This document shows, piece after piece, positions 45,490-57,000 of a stretch of DNA of 64,000 bases; position 1 is the first letter of the stretch, and every line of letters begins with the position of its first letter. Source of the DNA: Basidiobolus meristosporus CBS 931.73 (Eukaryota > Basidiobolomycota > Basidiobolomycetes > Basidiobolales > Basidiobolaceae); contig MCFE01000256.1 in the NCBI GenBank assembly GCA_002104905.1, positions 1 through 64,000 on the forward strand, written 5' to 3'. The notes under the pieces were generated by a model. The model was given only the letters and a program-made list of their open reading frames with translations, ran no database searches and had not been told where the DNA came from. The position numbers and the translations under genes are program-made.

Positions 45490-46222
45490 AGACTTGTTCT
45501 GTTGGATAGTGCCACATTGAGCCATGAGTGCCAAATGGTACCATAGTGTGCTAGAGAGGCCAAGTGAACCTATACTTGGTCACAGAGTGCAAAGCATAGC
45601 TCTGCATCTTTATGTAAAGAAGCCCCTGTGTTTCACCTATGATGCAGGAGAATATCCATTTTTTGACATTTTCTTGTGGATCAACGCTGTGCAGGATGTG
45701 TAAGAGCACAGAAGAACTGAAGACATGCATCAGGTACTCAACAACCATGGCACTCTGAATCTAACTCCAGTGGCTTGTAGCATGTCAGAAAAATGCATGG
45801 CACTATCTTGGTCCACTGGTACTATCTGGCACTATAAGTGCTTTGTATAGATCTTACTTTAGGGCCAATAATTATATATAGTGCCAGATAGTACCAGTGG
45901 ACCAAGATAGTGCCATGCATTTTTCTGACATGCTACAAGCCACAGGAGTTAGATTCAGAGTGCCATGGTTATTGAGTACCTGATGCATGTCTTCAGTTCT
46001 TCTGTGCTCTTACACATCCTGCACAACATTGACCTAAAAAAAAGGTCAAAAAATGGATTTTCTCCATCACAATGGATGAAACACAGGGTTGGCTTTGCAT
46101 GAAGATGCAGAGCTATGTTTAACACTCTGTGGCCAAGTATAGGCTCATTTGGCCTCCCTGACACACTACAGCATCATTTGGCACTCATGGCTCAATGTGG
46201 CACTATCCAATGGAACAAGTCT
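45490..46222. mobile_element. fold-back element with 346-bp inverted arms
   Basis: The two arms, 45490-45835 and 45877-46222, are inverted copies of equal length, about 90% alike by eye, around a 41-bp centre. The outer ends (AGACTTGTTCTGTTGG and CCAATGGAACAAGTCT) are those of the local Harbinger family. Flanks AAT and AAA are a possible worn 3-bp duplication. Each arm carries a short coding-like piece (PILGHRV, HLHAKPTLCF) also seen as the minus frame 45955-46164; its origin is unknown. It interrupts the Tnp2-type gene. Confidence 0.88.
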
Positions 46223-48010
46223 AAAGGCTTTCATGTCAAAGCACATATTATTATTTGTATTGGAGATACCCCAGTTGTCAGCAAGATAGCTGGCTTTTCT
46301 GGGCACAGATGATGGTGTTACTGTCCAATGTGTGGGATCCAGGGGATTTACTCCATAACTCATACACATTATTATCATCCAAACACCAACATGATGAGCA
46401 TCATCTTCCCACAGAGAGAACATAGAGAAGTCAGCATGCAACTGCAGCAAATTTGGCATGCTATAAGCTATTGGCCAGAATATGGAATTAACTGGAAACC
46501 AGAGATACTCAAGATAGAGGGTATCTGTTGTAGCAAAAGCTTTCCACTGGGAGCAATGCATTTGCTTTTCAACAATATCCCTAAACTGATGACCAAGTTA
46601 TACATGGGGCACCTCAAGCCAAATTAGCCCTTTAAAATACCATGGAAATTTGAAAGAATTGGCAAGATGTTGCAGAGTATCTGCTACCCTAAGTACTTCT
46701 TTCAGGCTCCAATCAATATTCATGCATATATGCAACAATACAAATGCAAGGGCTGGATGATCTGGAAATATATTCATTCAAGTGGCATTCTGAAGCTATT
46801 TCTACCAGTAGTACATTGAAAGCATTGGGAGTCCTATGTGGATATTGTAGGAATATTCTTCTAGAAGCAGATCACCAATGCCAACTTGATGCATCTACAG
46901 CTTTTGTGCAAGGGGTTTGTCATGGGATTTGAGCAGCTATAAAACAAACATAAAGCTGAATGTCTGGATTTCTGCTGCTGCTGTATCATCTCTCTACTCC
47001 ATCTTGCTTGGTGTATGGAGAATATTGGGACTTGCTTCACCTTTTGAGAGTTTCCTATGGAGCAGATGTGTGGGGAGGTACAAAGACAAGTCAAGTTGCA
47101 GGTACTACCATATCCCAATCTCATCAAGATTATTACCTTGAGGTCTTCCATGGATGTATTGAGTTGGCACATGGAGGGCAGCCAGGACAAGTTGGAATAT
47201 ACTGAGGGCACATGTGTGCATGGAGGCACCTATGCCTATGGGATTAAGAAGCTAAGCAGCCCCAATGTGTGGGTTATCAGTTAAGTAATGCAAAGCTGTT
47301 GGGTGCAACAAGCAACTAATCTTTGTTAGAGTGGCTTTATCAAAATATTCCAGGTTTCTCTTGGTCATTAGTTGGTTTCTATACCAGTCAATATGGAATT
47401 TACACAAACAAGAGACAGAGCACACCCATAAGGGGGACTAGGATCCAGTAGGGAGAAGCAATATACTGGCTAAATATCAAAATGCTTGTTGCAGAGATTC
47501 AGGAGGTTCTTATGACAAAAGTGGTAGCAACCAAGCATATGTTTGCAATATGTACATGTTACCAGCAATACAAGGTATATTGCAGATTTTCAAGTATTAC
47601 ACTAAAAAGCCATAAAGTTCAGGTGGTAGAAGAGTATAAATTGCAGCAAGTGTGTGCATATGTAGAGGTTAGTAAGCAGGAGGCCATAGTATTTTTAATT
47701 TAAACTATATGTGAGATACCCAAGGTAGTAGTGGGTAAGTGAATACAGAGGGGTGATTCTACAGTGGAAGTATCAATAGCACAGGGAGAGGTAGAAACAG
47801 GAAAACACATTTGGTAAATTGGTATGGTAGCATTATACAGAATTAGCTGTAGGTTGCCATACTGCCATTAAAATACCATCAGTGGTGTGCATTGAGGCTG
47901 ACAAAGCACCTTCAAGTTTCTTGCCTTAGAAGGCAATTGGATGTACTGGCTGGTCAGATCTACTCCAATAGATGTAGAGTGCATCAAGACTGTCGCAATG
48001 CCATGCATCT
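46223..48010 (+). pseudogene. Tnp2/Plavaka-like transposase, copy 2 (part 2)
   Basis: The gene resumes with KGFHVKAHIIICIGDTPVVS and continues with CPMCGIQGIYS, LGAMHLLFNNIPKLM, KHKAECLDF, MEQMCGEVQRQVKLQVLPYP, YGIKKLSSPNVW and YQQYKVYCRF (47482-47703). GD, the DxMH-like MHLLFNN block and the ME.CG block are typical of Tnp2 families. Several frameshifts and stops break it. It matches copy 1 (33380-35330) to about 48005. Confidence 0.65.
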
Positions 48011-48067
48011 CCTGTCAAAAGACTGCCAAAACCCTGTCAAGTCTTCAACTTTATTTTTGTTGCAATA

Positions 48068-48280
48068 ATGTGTAAAAACGATGCTATAACAAATTTGGAT
48101 ATCTTTCTGGACAATAAAAATTTTATAAATAAACGCATTTTTCCAAAATTGGTAGAAAAGATCAAAAACCTAAAATTTTTAAATATAGGTGCAGAAAACA
48201 TGATTATACCAGATGAAGCATTTAATAATATGGAAAGTTTGGAATTAGCAAAACACTGTTGTGATCCTGTCATAAAATAG
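48068..48280 (+). CDS. small AT-rich open frame of unknown origin
   Basis: This 70-residue frame reads VEKIKNLKFLNIGAENMIIP with a pattern of Leu and Ile that hints at a leucine-rich repeat, but one repeat is not enough to claim it. Codons are far more A- and T-rich than in the antiporter or the transposons. It lies between a Tnp2 remnant and a copia fragment and ends at TAG (48278-48280). The frame is open upstream of the ATG too, so it may be a fragment of a larger gene. It could equally be chance. Confidence 0.3.
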   Translation: MCKNDAITNLDIFLDNKNFINKRIFPKLVEKIKNLKFLNIGAENMIIPDEAFNNMESLELAKHCCDPVIK

Positions 48281-48392
48281 TGTAGTGGGTGATTAATTCC
48301 AAGCTGCTATCATTATAACAGTCTCTTGGTGCAATCCTGGCAGCAGATCTGGATTCCAATGTCAATATATCAGAGACCACTTTCCTGTTGTC

Positions 48393-48605
48393 ATATTGTC
48401 ATCTTCACCTTCCAAACTTTATAGTTAGATCTATCCAACTTTGCAGTTAAGGAAAGTTCCAGTAATAGTAGTGGTAAACATTGCAGAGAGTGCCAGCTTG
48501 GGGATCATAACCTGTTGTAAGATTCTTGGAGATAATTAAAGCAATTGGGAAAACTAGTCAATTATGTGGTTTTCACTTAATGATTTATTCATATCTAAGC
48601 AAAGT
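48393..48605 (-). mobile_element. copia fragment: gag start, primer site, LTR start
   Basis: The gag leader (complement near 48400-48500), a mutated primer site (GGGATCATAACC) and the first 90 bp of an LTR (TGTTGTAAGATTC) are present. It is truncated on both sides; gag lacks everything after about 40 codons. Confidence 0.8.
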
Positions 48606-50627
48606 GCTGTTTGTAGACAATTCTTGGTTAAAGGTAGAGCTTGAACAGTCTATGACTACTTGCAAAATATCCAACAAGAATCCAAGTTTGAAATACTAAC
48701 CACAAGGTGCAAAAACCCCCAGATCCCAATTTTGCACCCAACCCACGAGGTCTAATCGGCGGCTTTCTTATAAGTTGTGGACAGCAACATATTTTTGGTT
48801 TGGTGTGGAGTGAATCGCATTTACCAGGAATATTTGGGACCATGATCCATTTGCACAATAACATACTAGCACTAAACTTCCACTGGAAATATTTCAGAAT
48901 ATGAGGCGCAACTGCCCACTAAAAATAATTAGAGGCCAAGTAATGGTTCCGTTTAGTCAGCTTCAAGATCGCAGGCACGAACCAATAAATACGATGAAAG
49001 CGAAGCAAATGTCACTAAAAAACGAGCAAATTGAGACGGAGCCATCGGGATCAAAAATATTAGAATATTATAGACTATTAGTACGTCCCATGGAAAGCAC
49101 ATGGAGTATGTTTGGCTCTAGTATTGAGTCGGCTATCTGGTGTTCTCATCATCTATATCATCCAGTATTATGACCTAGCCCCACCCTATGGCGCTGGAAC
49201 AGAAATTACTGGGACCAGATATAAATATTACAATTTTATGTCTTAAACTTGGGTATATATACAGCCTTACTTCAACTGATATAACTTCGCCATCAGGGAA
49301 TCGGGGGGTATATCTCACAGAACTCAGCATCTCGGAGTATTGGCAACCTTCTGGGAAACCACAGGCACCTTAGGATCACCGGATCATGGAATATTTAATG
49401 TGAACCAAGAGGGATGGATTTCGCATGAAATCTCACTTTAATTGGCCCATATGTAGATTGTCCTTGCGATTGTTCAAGTATTGTTCGTTTTGCTACCATG
49501 CAATGTGTTCGGTTGCACCAATGGCTAGGTATTTGCCATCCCATCGCCAGCATTTGAATTTTGAATGGTTATCTATGCCTGGATGTACCATCAATCAATC
49601 GAATTCTGCTCATGTCTCAGGGGAAGATAGGAATGCATGGGTCTTGAAGCGCACGTGTATCACGGAGTTTGATTGAGGCCACATGAATTACTATTATGGC
49701 AGAACCGTGTGCATGCGACTCCATTGATGATCAGTCGATTCTGTCATCGTGCCACTTTGAATTCACTAAATCAATCTGGAACCAATCGATTTCGGAATCA
49801 ATACCTCAAAAAGGTTCAAGAATGGATTTTCAATTCATATATATGCATTTGTTGCTCAAAACCTTATTTCTTTCATGTTATGGCGGTTGCGAGCGACGTG
49901 CCTCGAGAATGTCGCTAGCCAGAAGATTCGATTCTGCCGGATTGCTTTGGAGCACGGGTCTTTAAGCTAAGGAGAGTCTGTCGTTGGTTTGGGTTGCCGA
50001 CATATACATGTGTGTATATCGTCAACGCGATACCTCTACAGGTTGCCTTTAAAAACGCGTCCACCACCCTTGTGTATGTTGTATTTCCCATGTTTCCGCG
50101 TGCATCGATTGTGGAATGGATCGTCGCTGTCTAAAATCGACCCGATTAATCGGATTCAACCATGATGCAATCGTTTATTCTTAGGAAGTTGGCTTATCCA
50201 TTCTGGCATAAATCCGATTGATCATTATGACACCATGCATTTGCTGCTACACAACAGCCAGTGTGTATCAGCTCCCTTAATACACAGTAAAAGTGGCTGA
50301 CTATGTAATAGAATGCACTGGCTGTTTCGTCTCCATGAATATAGCTGTCATGGCTCGCATTCTTAGTGTTATCGCTCTGTGCGATAAACGCCGAGGAGAG
50401 ATGCGGTGGAAGTTGCTTGACTTGGCCTGCTAATTAAGATGTTCCACCAGTACATGAAACCGTTTACCCCGTGACAACACCGCTTAGATATCGGTTACTC
50501 GTTGGCCTCCAGTGAGCTATGTAAGACAAATCTATCCGCGCAAGATCAATATAAATTCGAGCGATCCAGCAGTAAATAATCTCAGGTGATCCCGCCTATT
50601 TGAGTAATGTGCATCGAGGATGAGCTT
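48606..50627. other. CpG-containing region upstream of the antiporter
   Basis: From about 48.7 kb CpG dinucleotides return (for example near 49900 and 50100). I see no recognisable gene in 2 kb: open frames at 48901-49173, 49188-49373, 49425-49676 and 49673-49965 are short, lack motifs and overlap in different frames. It may hold the antiporter's upstream control region and an old decayed gene. Confidence 0.45.
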
Positions 50628-50633
50628 TATAAA
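50628..50633 (+). promoter_or_regulatory. possible TATA box of the antiporter gene
   Basis: TATAAA lies 111 bp upstream of the start ATG. Spacing is plausible for a fungal core promoter, but a single hexamer is weak evidence. Confidence 0.35.
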
Positions 50634-50743
50634 CAGTGGAAGTCTTCATTAAGCAGGCCACCACAATCCCACATTTGCGGTTCCTTTTTAGGTGGCATCT
50701 GTTACGCACTCCCTTTTACCTTATACAAAGCTGATTGTTTTCA

Positions 50744-53015
50744 ATGCTGGACCCTGTAACTGCCGTCCCGGCTCTCCTTGGCGGGTACATTGTCGTTTTT
50801 GGACTCATCTCCATGGTCGTTAAAGAATGGCTCTTTCTTTCCGAGGCTTGTGAGTGTCGTTTTTGGGGAATACATGAAAGTCCATGTCTAACAAGAGGCG
50901 CAGTGGTGGCAACCCTGTTTGGGATCGCCATAGGGCCTGCTGTCTTCAATTTCGTAGACCCTTCCGCATGGGGGGATAGTAACAAGTTGACTTTGGAGTT
51001 TGCTCGAATTGTCATCGCCATTCAGGTTGGTCTCCAAGGCGCAATCCTCACTATCCAGCATATTGATCCATTGTTGAATGTCCTCTATAGGTGATGGCGG
51101 CCGGAATCAACTTGCCCAAGTAAGTTACCCCACAATATGCCATTGAAGTGCGGATGCTTAATAGCAGTCTGGTTTAACAGGGCATACTTGGTAAAGGAAT
51201 GGAAATCACTCACTGTGCTTCTGCTACCGGTGATGTTTGTAATGTGGATCATTAGCGCTCTTGCCTTGTACTATTTTCTTCCGATAAACTTCGTAAGTAG
51301 CCAAGAGTGGTAGGCACCAGCACTGCATTGCTAATGAACATATTTCAGCTTGAGGCGTTGCTTATTGGTGCTTGCGTGACCCCCACTGATCCGGTAAGCA
51401 TCTCCATGTATCGCCCCTTGTTGGCCTGTGTACTGAATGGATGGTTCGAAAAGGTGCTGGCAAACTCGATTGTTAAAGGCAGATTTGCGGAATCTCATGT
51501 TCCGGTTCATACCAGAGATATCATATCCGCAGAAAGGTATGACATATCACTCAGTACGCAGCAATAGTTGATACTTACAATACTTTCATGTAGTGGTGCA
51601 AACGATGGTATGCAGTTCGGAAGTAAAAGGAGGTTTTCTTGCTTTTCCCTCTGATATCTTAATCTAGGACTGGGCTTCCCCTACTTGTTCTTCGCGTTGT
51701 ACCTATTGCGAGAGCCTACTACTGGTGAGGCCATGGAAAAGTGGGTCTATATGGTTTGGGGCTATCAAATATTGTTGTCCATAGCTATTGGTGCCATAGT
51801 AGGATACGTGGCCCGCAAACTTCTTTATTATTCGGAAACCAGAGAGTACATCGATAAAGAGTCCTTTTTGGTATTCTCTATCGCCTTGACGGTTAGTGCT
51901 TTTCTTCTAAATATGCAATTACATCGCTAGTGTACTAACTTGAAGCAGCTGTGTTTGATGGCATGTGTTAAAGTGATTGACAGCGATGACCTGTTGTCGG
52001 TATTTATTGCTGGAAACTCATTTACATGGGAGTATGCATGCTGAAATCAATGTCGAATTTATTCCTGTAACTGACTGCTTCATTTGATACTAGTGACTGG
52101 TTTCGTAAGGCTACCAAAGAGGCACATTTCCAGGAAGTGATAGATATGATGTTTAATATCTCGTTTTTCGTATATTTCGGCACCATCATTCCTTGGGCAG
52201 CTTTTGAGACGCCCGGCCTGAATCTAAGTGTGATTCGCCTTGGGATGATCGCATTGATTGTCCTTGTTTTGAGAAGACTCCCAATAGTGGTTTTGATGTC
52301 CCGTTGGGTTCCTGCTATCAAAAACTACCGCGAAGCGATCTTTGCTGGGTGGTTTGGCCCAATTGGTGTTGGGGCTATTTTCTATTGCATGGTGGGAATC
52401 GAGGAGATGGATAAATATAATCCCAATGGCTATGTACGAGCCATTATCTTCCCGGTTGTAAGCTTTCTGATCTTGGCGTCCGTGATTGTCCACGGTGTGA
52501 CAGTTCCACTGTTCCATCTAACAACCATTGGAACCCGCAGCCTGACCAGATCCGCCACCATTGCGAACTTCGTTAGCAGGTTGCCAATCATCACCTTGGG
52601 TCAAGAGATCATCATTCAGCGTAATAGTACATCTAGCACTACCTACGGCGCTACCTCGACAACCAGAAGAAACGAGACTATAGAGCAAGTAGCCGGCTCG
52701 TCATCAGGCACTATTGACGCACGACCGAAGTCAATCAGATCAATCAAATCTACTCGCTCCACCGGCTCCTTCGTAGGAAGGGTTCTGGCTGTTGAAGAAA
52801 TCGATGACAGTGATCTACCTTCCTTCAGAAACAAAAGGAAATCCATCATAGTAATCGAGCACGATGTTGATGACGAGTTAGAAAGCGAAGAGGAGCCACT
52901 GTTGGTACAGAATCCAAGCCTCCCAGTCACCAATATCTTACAATCCCAAGAAAACCGACATCAACTCAGTAATATCTCCGTTCATATACCGGCAGCCCCT
53001 AATTCCCAAACATAA
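50744..53015 (+). CDS. fungal plasma-membrane Na+/H+ antiporter (Nha1/Sod2 type)
   Basis: The protein exchanges cytosolic Na+ (often also K+) for protons. My exons are 50744-51025, 51091-51119, 51181-51292, 51349-51393, 51454-51536, 51594-51607, 51668-51891, 51949-52031 and 52094-53015. All introns are GT-AG, 56-65 bp, and the seventh has TACTAAC. The product is 597 aa with hydrophobic segments through about residue 440 and a hydrophilic tail. Key motifs: GYIVVFGLIS (13-22), TPTDP with D155, SAESGANDG with D188, FTWDDWF with D291 and D292. D155, D188 and the DD pair correspond to Asp residues essential in fission yeast Sod2, and the 33-residue gap between the first two is the same. The tail is short compared with yeast Nha1. 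The ATG at 50744 is the first Met matching the family start; an in-frame TTG lies upstream. Confidence 0.93.
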
Positions 53016-53128
53016 TATACCCTTTCACCTGTTAATTAGCTCTTCCATATCTACTAGAAGTACCCGCCCGTTGGTGGCTCATATGCCGTGAATGTAGGCC
53101 AGCACTATGCGCTTTTGCTAACCTGATC

Positions 53129-53134
53129 AATAAA
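53129..53134 (+). terminator. possible polyadenylation signal of the antiporter
   Basis: AATAAA lies 114 bp after the stop codon and 24 bp before a MITE. Fungal 3' ends often lack a perfect signal, so this is only a likely site. Confidence 0.45.
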
Positions 53135-53157
53135 TACAGCTACTAAACGGATCCAAA

Positions 53158-53430
53158 GCTCTATGAAAAATCTCAGAGTTGGAATTCATTGGATTTTTAG
53201 CTGGTGTTTCTGCTTCATATTTTCATTTGCAATTCTTGGTGGAAGTAATGAGGAGCTGATTACCAAATTTGGTATGAGTGCCATTTGGCCTAGTCTCCCC
53301 CTGGAATGGATGTCTGCTTGTCTGTTGTGAAGCTAGTACCTGAGATACTGAGAGTAGTCACTTTTGGGAAAGTTGGAATTCAGCTGATATGGTGATGGTA
53401 TTCTGCTGGCCTTTTCTTTTTTTCTTAAGG
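53158..53430. mobile_element. Tourist-like MITE, third copy, inverted
   Basis: The sequence CTATGAAAAATCTC at the left and TTTTTTTCTTAAGG at the right are the family ends in reverse orientation. Inside, the complement of AGCTCCTCATTACTTCCACC and AATACCATCACCATATC aligns with the copy at 58313. It lies just beyond the antiporter 3' end. A duplication is not clear (TTA at 53431-53433 only). Confidence 0.78.
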
Positions 53431-53662
53431 TTATATAATCATGATACTCCATGTAGCTGATAGTTGTTTGAATACTGAGAAGATTCAGGAAGTGAGAGGA
53501 AGCTGAGGCTATTTGGTGAGATTGGATGAGTACATGTAACTGTTTGCTAGTTAATCAGGTGAAGAACTGGCTCAAGGTATGATGCATTTGCTCTAGTCAA
53601 TGCCTTGACTACAATGTACCTACTTGCAAGAGAATCCAATACCATGGGATACAAGTACATAT
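53431..53662. other. short spacer, nothing recognised
   Basis: These 232 bp lie between the MITE and copia copy C, with no frame or repeat that I recognise. Confidence 0.35.
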
Positions 53663-53994
53663 TGTTGTAAGAGTCTTGGAGATATTGGAAGTGATTTGGA
53701 GAACAAGTAAATTATGTGGTTTTCACTTAATGATTTATTGAATGTAAAAGTAGTATTGTTGCTTTTACATGATATTGGCATTATAAACACGTAGAATAGG
53801 TTAAGGAAGGTCCTAAGAACATGTGTGCAAAGTTTGGGGCTGTTTGGACAACTTTGAGAATTTTTATGTTCTGGGTAAATATTCTAAGTAAATCCCAACA
53901 AGGAATTTGGTCAGTATTCTCTAGGATTTGAAGGTGATGATCTAAGTGACTAATTTAGGTGCATATTTAGGTGGAAATACAAATTTTTACAACA
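53663..53994 (-). repeat. 3' LTR of copia copy C
   Basis: This 332-bp LTR runs from TGTTGTAAGAGTC to TTTTTACAACA. A polypurine tract (GAGTGGGAG on the minus strand, 53995-54003) adjoins it. A 17-bp deletion after TGTTCTGGGTA separates it from the 5' LTR. Confidence 0.93.
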
Positions 53995-54005
53995 CTCCCA
54001 CTCAG

Positions 54006-57000
54006 CTAAATGTTCATACTGACTAGTCCTAATTTTGACCTAAGATATTCAAACTTGTCTCTAGCTAATGGTTTGGTAAATATGTCTGCAATCATTTCAT
54101 CTGTAGGACAGTAAACTAAGCTAAGTAAGTTATTCTCTATAGCTTCACGTATGAAATGATGTCTAATATCTATGTGCTTGGTTCTAGCATGAAAAGTTGG
54201 ATTTCTACCTCATGGTTTACATCCTTGATTATCTTGAAATAAAGTAATAGGCATTTTTTGACATAGGCCTAAATCTGTAAAAGTTTTCTTAACCAGATTG
54301 CTTCTTTTGTAGCTTCACAGGCTGCCATATACTCTGCCTCTGTGGTGGAAAGTGCTACGGTTGGTTGCTTTCTTGAATTCCATGAAATTGCTCCTTTACA
54401 GTAAAGAAAAGTGTATCCTGTGGTGGATCTTCTGTCTTCAAAATTTTGTCCCCAATCAGCATCAGAGTATCCCACAAGATCCTGTTCTGAATCCTCATAA
54501 GTGTATCTTAAGCAGATATCAGCAGTTCCTTTTAGGTATCTAAAAATCCGCTTGACTGCTGCAATATGATCAGATCCATAGTTCTGATTATGTTGGCTGA
54601 CAACTCCCACTGAATATGAGATATCTGGACGTGTTCCAAGCATGCTGTACATCAGACTGCCAACCATAGATTGATAAGGAAAGTCAGGGCTTTCAGATGG
54701 CACCAAGCTCTCTTGATTTGGTTGAGTTTTGACCAAGTTAAGGCTTGTCTCCATTGGGGTAGCTGCCAGTTTACAGTCTTCCATTTGGTACTTCTTTAGT
54801 ATATCTTGAATATACTTGGATTGGCTTAGGGTGATAGTCTGTGTACTTCTGTCTATGGAGAACTTAATCCCTAAGTAGTAATAAAGTTCTCCTAGATTGG
54901 ACATCTTGAACTCTTTAGATAGGCTTGATTTAGTCTCTTCCAATGTTGCTAGGTTATTGGCAGCTATAATAAGTTCATCCACATATAGAGCCAATAGAAC
55001 TGGATCTGCTCTATCTGGCTTATAGTATACACTATAGTCAGCATTACTTCTTTTGAAACTCAAAGATTCCAAATAGGAATCTATCTTGCAATTCCAGGCT
55101 CTTGGTAATTGTTTGAGACCATATAGTGACTTTTTAAGCTTGCAGACCAAATGGGGGTTATCTTAGTCAACAAACCCATCAGACTGGTCCATATACACAT
55201 CCTCATTAAGTTCTCCATTCAAAAATGCAGTTTTTACATCCATTTGATGAATAAAAAACTTATATTTGGCTGCAATAGCCAATATTAATCTGATGGAATT
55301 AAACTTGGCTACTGGTGCAAAGGTCTCAGTATAGTCAAGTCCTTTTGTTTGAGAGTATCCTTTGGCTACAAGTCTTGCTTTGTATCTTTCAATTGTACCA
55401 TCAGCCTTGTATTTTGTCCTGAAGACCCATCTGCATCCAGTTGATTTTTGGTTGATTGGTAATTTGACTAAGTCCCAATTTTGATTTCCCATCAGGGCCT
55501 GCTATTCCTCAGTCATTGCAGATCTCCAAAACTTTGTCTGAGGGCTATTTAGGGCCTCTTTTACAGTCTGGAGTTCATCAATATGGACTGAATAGGCATA
55601 GGCTAAGTTTGTACCCTCATTAATATAGTATTTGGGCTATTTCTTGTCTGATTGGATCTCCGGGCATTTGATACTGGAATGATCACTTTTGAGATATTCC
55701 TGGGCACTGATTCTGGCTGAACCACGGTTATAGAGTCCTCTGGAGTGAAAAAATCTTCATTTTTTTGCTCTGATTCAATCCTGACAATTGGTGGACTTGA
55801 CCAGCTTCTTTACTTTGGTATTGTAGAGTCTGTATGCCTACTCTCAGTGCAGTAGCCCAAAAATATGCATTTTACACTTTTTGGCTCAAATTTTGACTGA
55901 TTTCCGGCCAGTTTTTTGGCATATGCTGTACATCCAAATATACTTAGATGTTCTGCACTTGGTCTGTATCCATGCCATGCTTCAAATGGAGTAGAATCAC
56001 AAAGTATTCTGTTATAACTCCTATTTTTAAGGTATACAGCAGTGGCAACTGATTCCACCCAAAAATCATAGGATAATTTTTGATCATGGATCATAGATTT
56101 TGCCATATCAATTATTGATCTGTTAGCACATTGTGCTACTCCATTTTGCTGTGGGGAGTATGGTACAGTAGTCTCTTGCTTTATCCCATGAATTTTGCAG
56201 AAGTGGATGAAGAGTTTTGAGGTATATTCTCCACCATTGTCAGAGCATATTTTCTTGATTTTTTCACTAGTTTCTGTCTCCACCATGGCTTTAAACTCCC
56301 TGAACTTAGGCAGAGCTTCTTCCTTTCCCTCCATGAAGAAGACCCATGTGTATCTTGTATAATCATCAATAAAAGTGATTAAATACTTTATCCCGCCTAA
56401 GGATATATTTTACATAGGTCCACACAGATCTGAGTGAATTAGATCTATTTTTTTTTAGTTTTGATTAATCCAGAGCTCTTGAACAGTTGTCTGGCTTGTT
56501 TCCCATATATGCAGGCTTCACAGTGCTCCAAATTTGCAGGGGGATCAACTTTCACTCCAGAAATTAGCTGATCTTTGATCATTTTGAGCAAATAATACAA
56601 ATTGATGTGTCCAAATCTCCTGTGCCAAAGCATTGGTGTTTCTTCACTGAAGTTACTTATATTGGCTTCCAAATATGATGGAATATAATTCAACTTGTAT
56701 AGATTCTGATCTCTGATGCCCAAAGCAATATGGGCATCATTTTGATCAGTGATCCTGCATCCAGAATTGTCAAAACTGAAACTGAGTCCTTCTGCTGTGG
56801 CCTTTCTTACAGAGAGTAGGCTCTTGGCTATTTGTGGTACATAGAGTACTCCTTTAAAGGTCAGTGTATGGCTTCCTTCACTGCTTCTAAGGTTTACTTG
56901 GATAGTTCCTTCTCCCACTGCATCAAGTGTTCCACTGTCACCCATTAAAACCTTCTTAATTGGAATTTCTTGATATTGGGTAAAAAGTTCTTTTTGGTGT

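Noticed and set aside
45955-46164. A 69-codon minus frame with PILGHRV and HLHAKPTLCF
   Set aside because: It lies in one arm of the fold-back element and is interrupted in the other arm. It may be an old captured coding piece but not a working gene.
48901-49173. A 90-codon plus frame upstream of the antiporter
   Set aside because: I could not connect it to other exons or a known family. It may be chance in DNA with fewer stops.
50735-51094. Open frame of 119 codons at the start of the antiporter
   Set aside because: It starts at TTG and reads on into the first intron (51026-51090). The family motif continues with VMAAGINLPK only after splicing, so the frame end is not a real stop.
53431-53433. 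TTA next to the MITE at 53158-53430 as a target duplication
   Set aside because: The other side reads CTC or GCT, so there is no matching copy; the left end appears worn or truncated.
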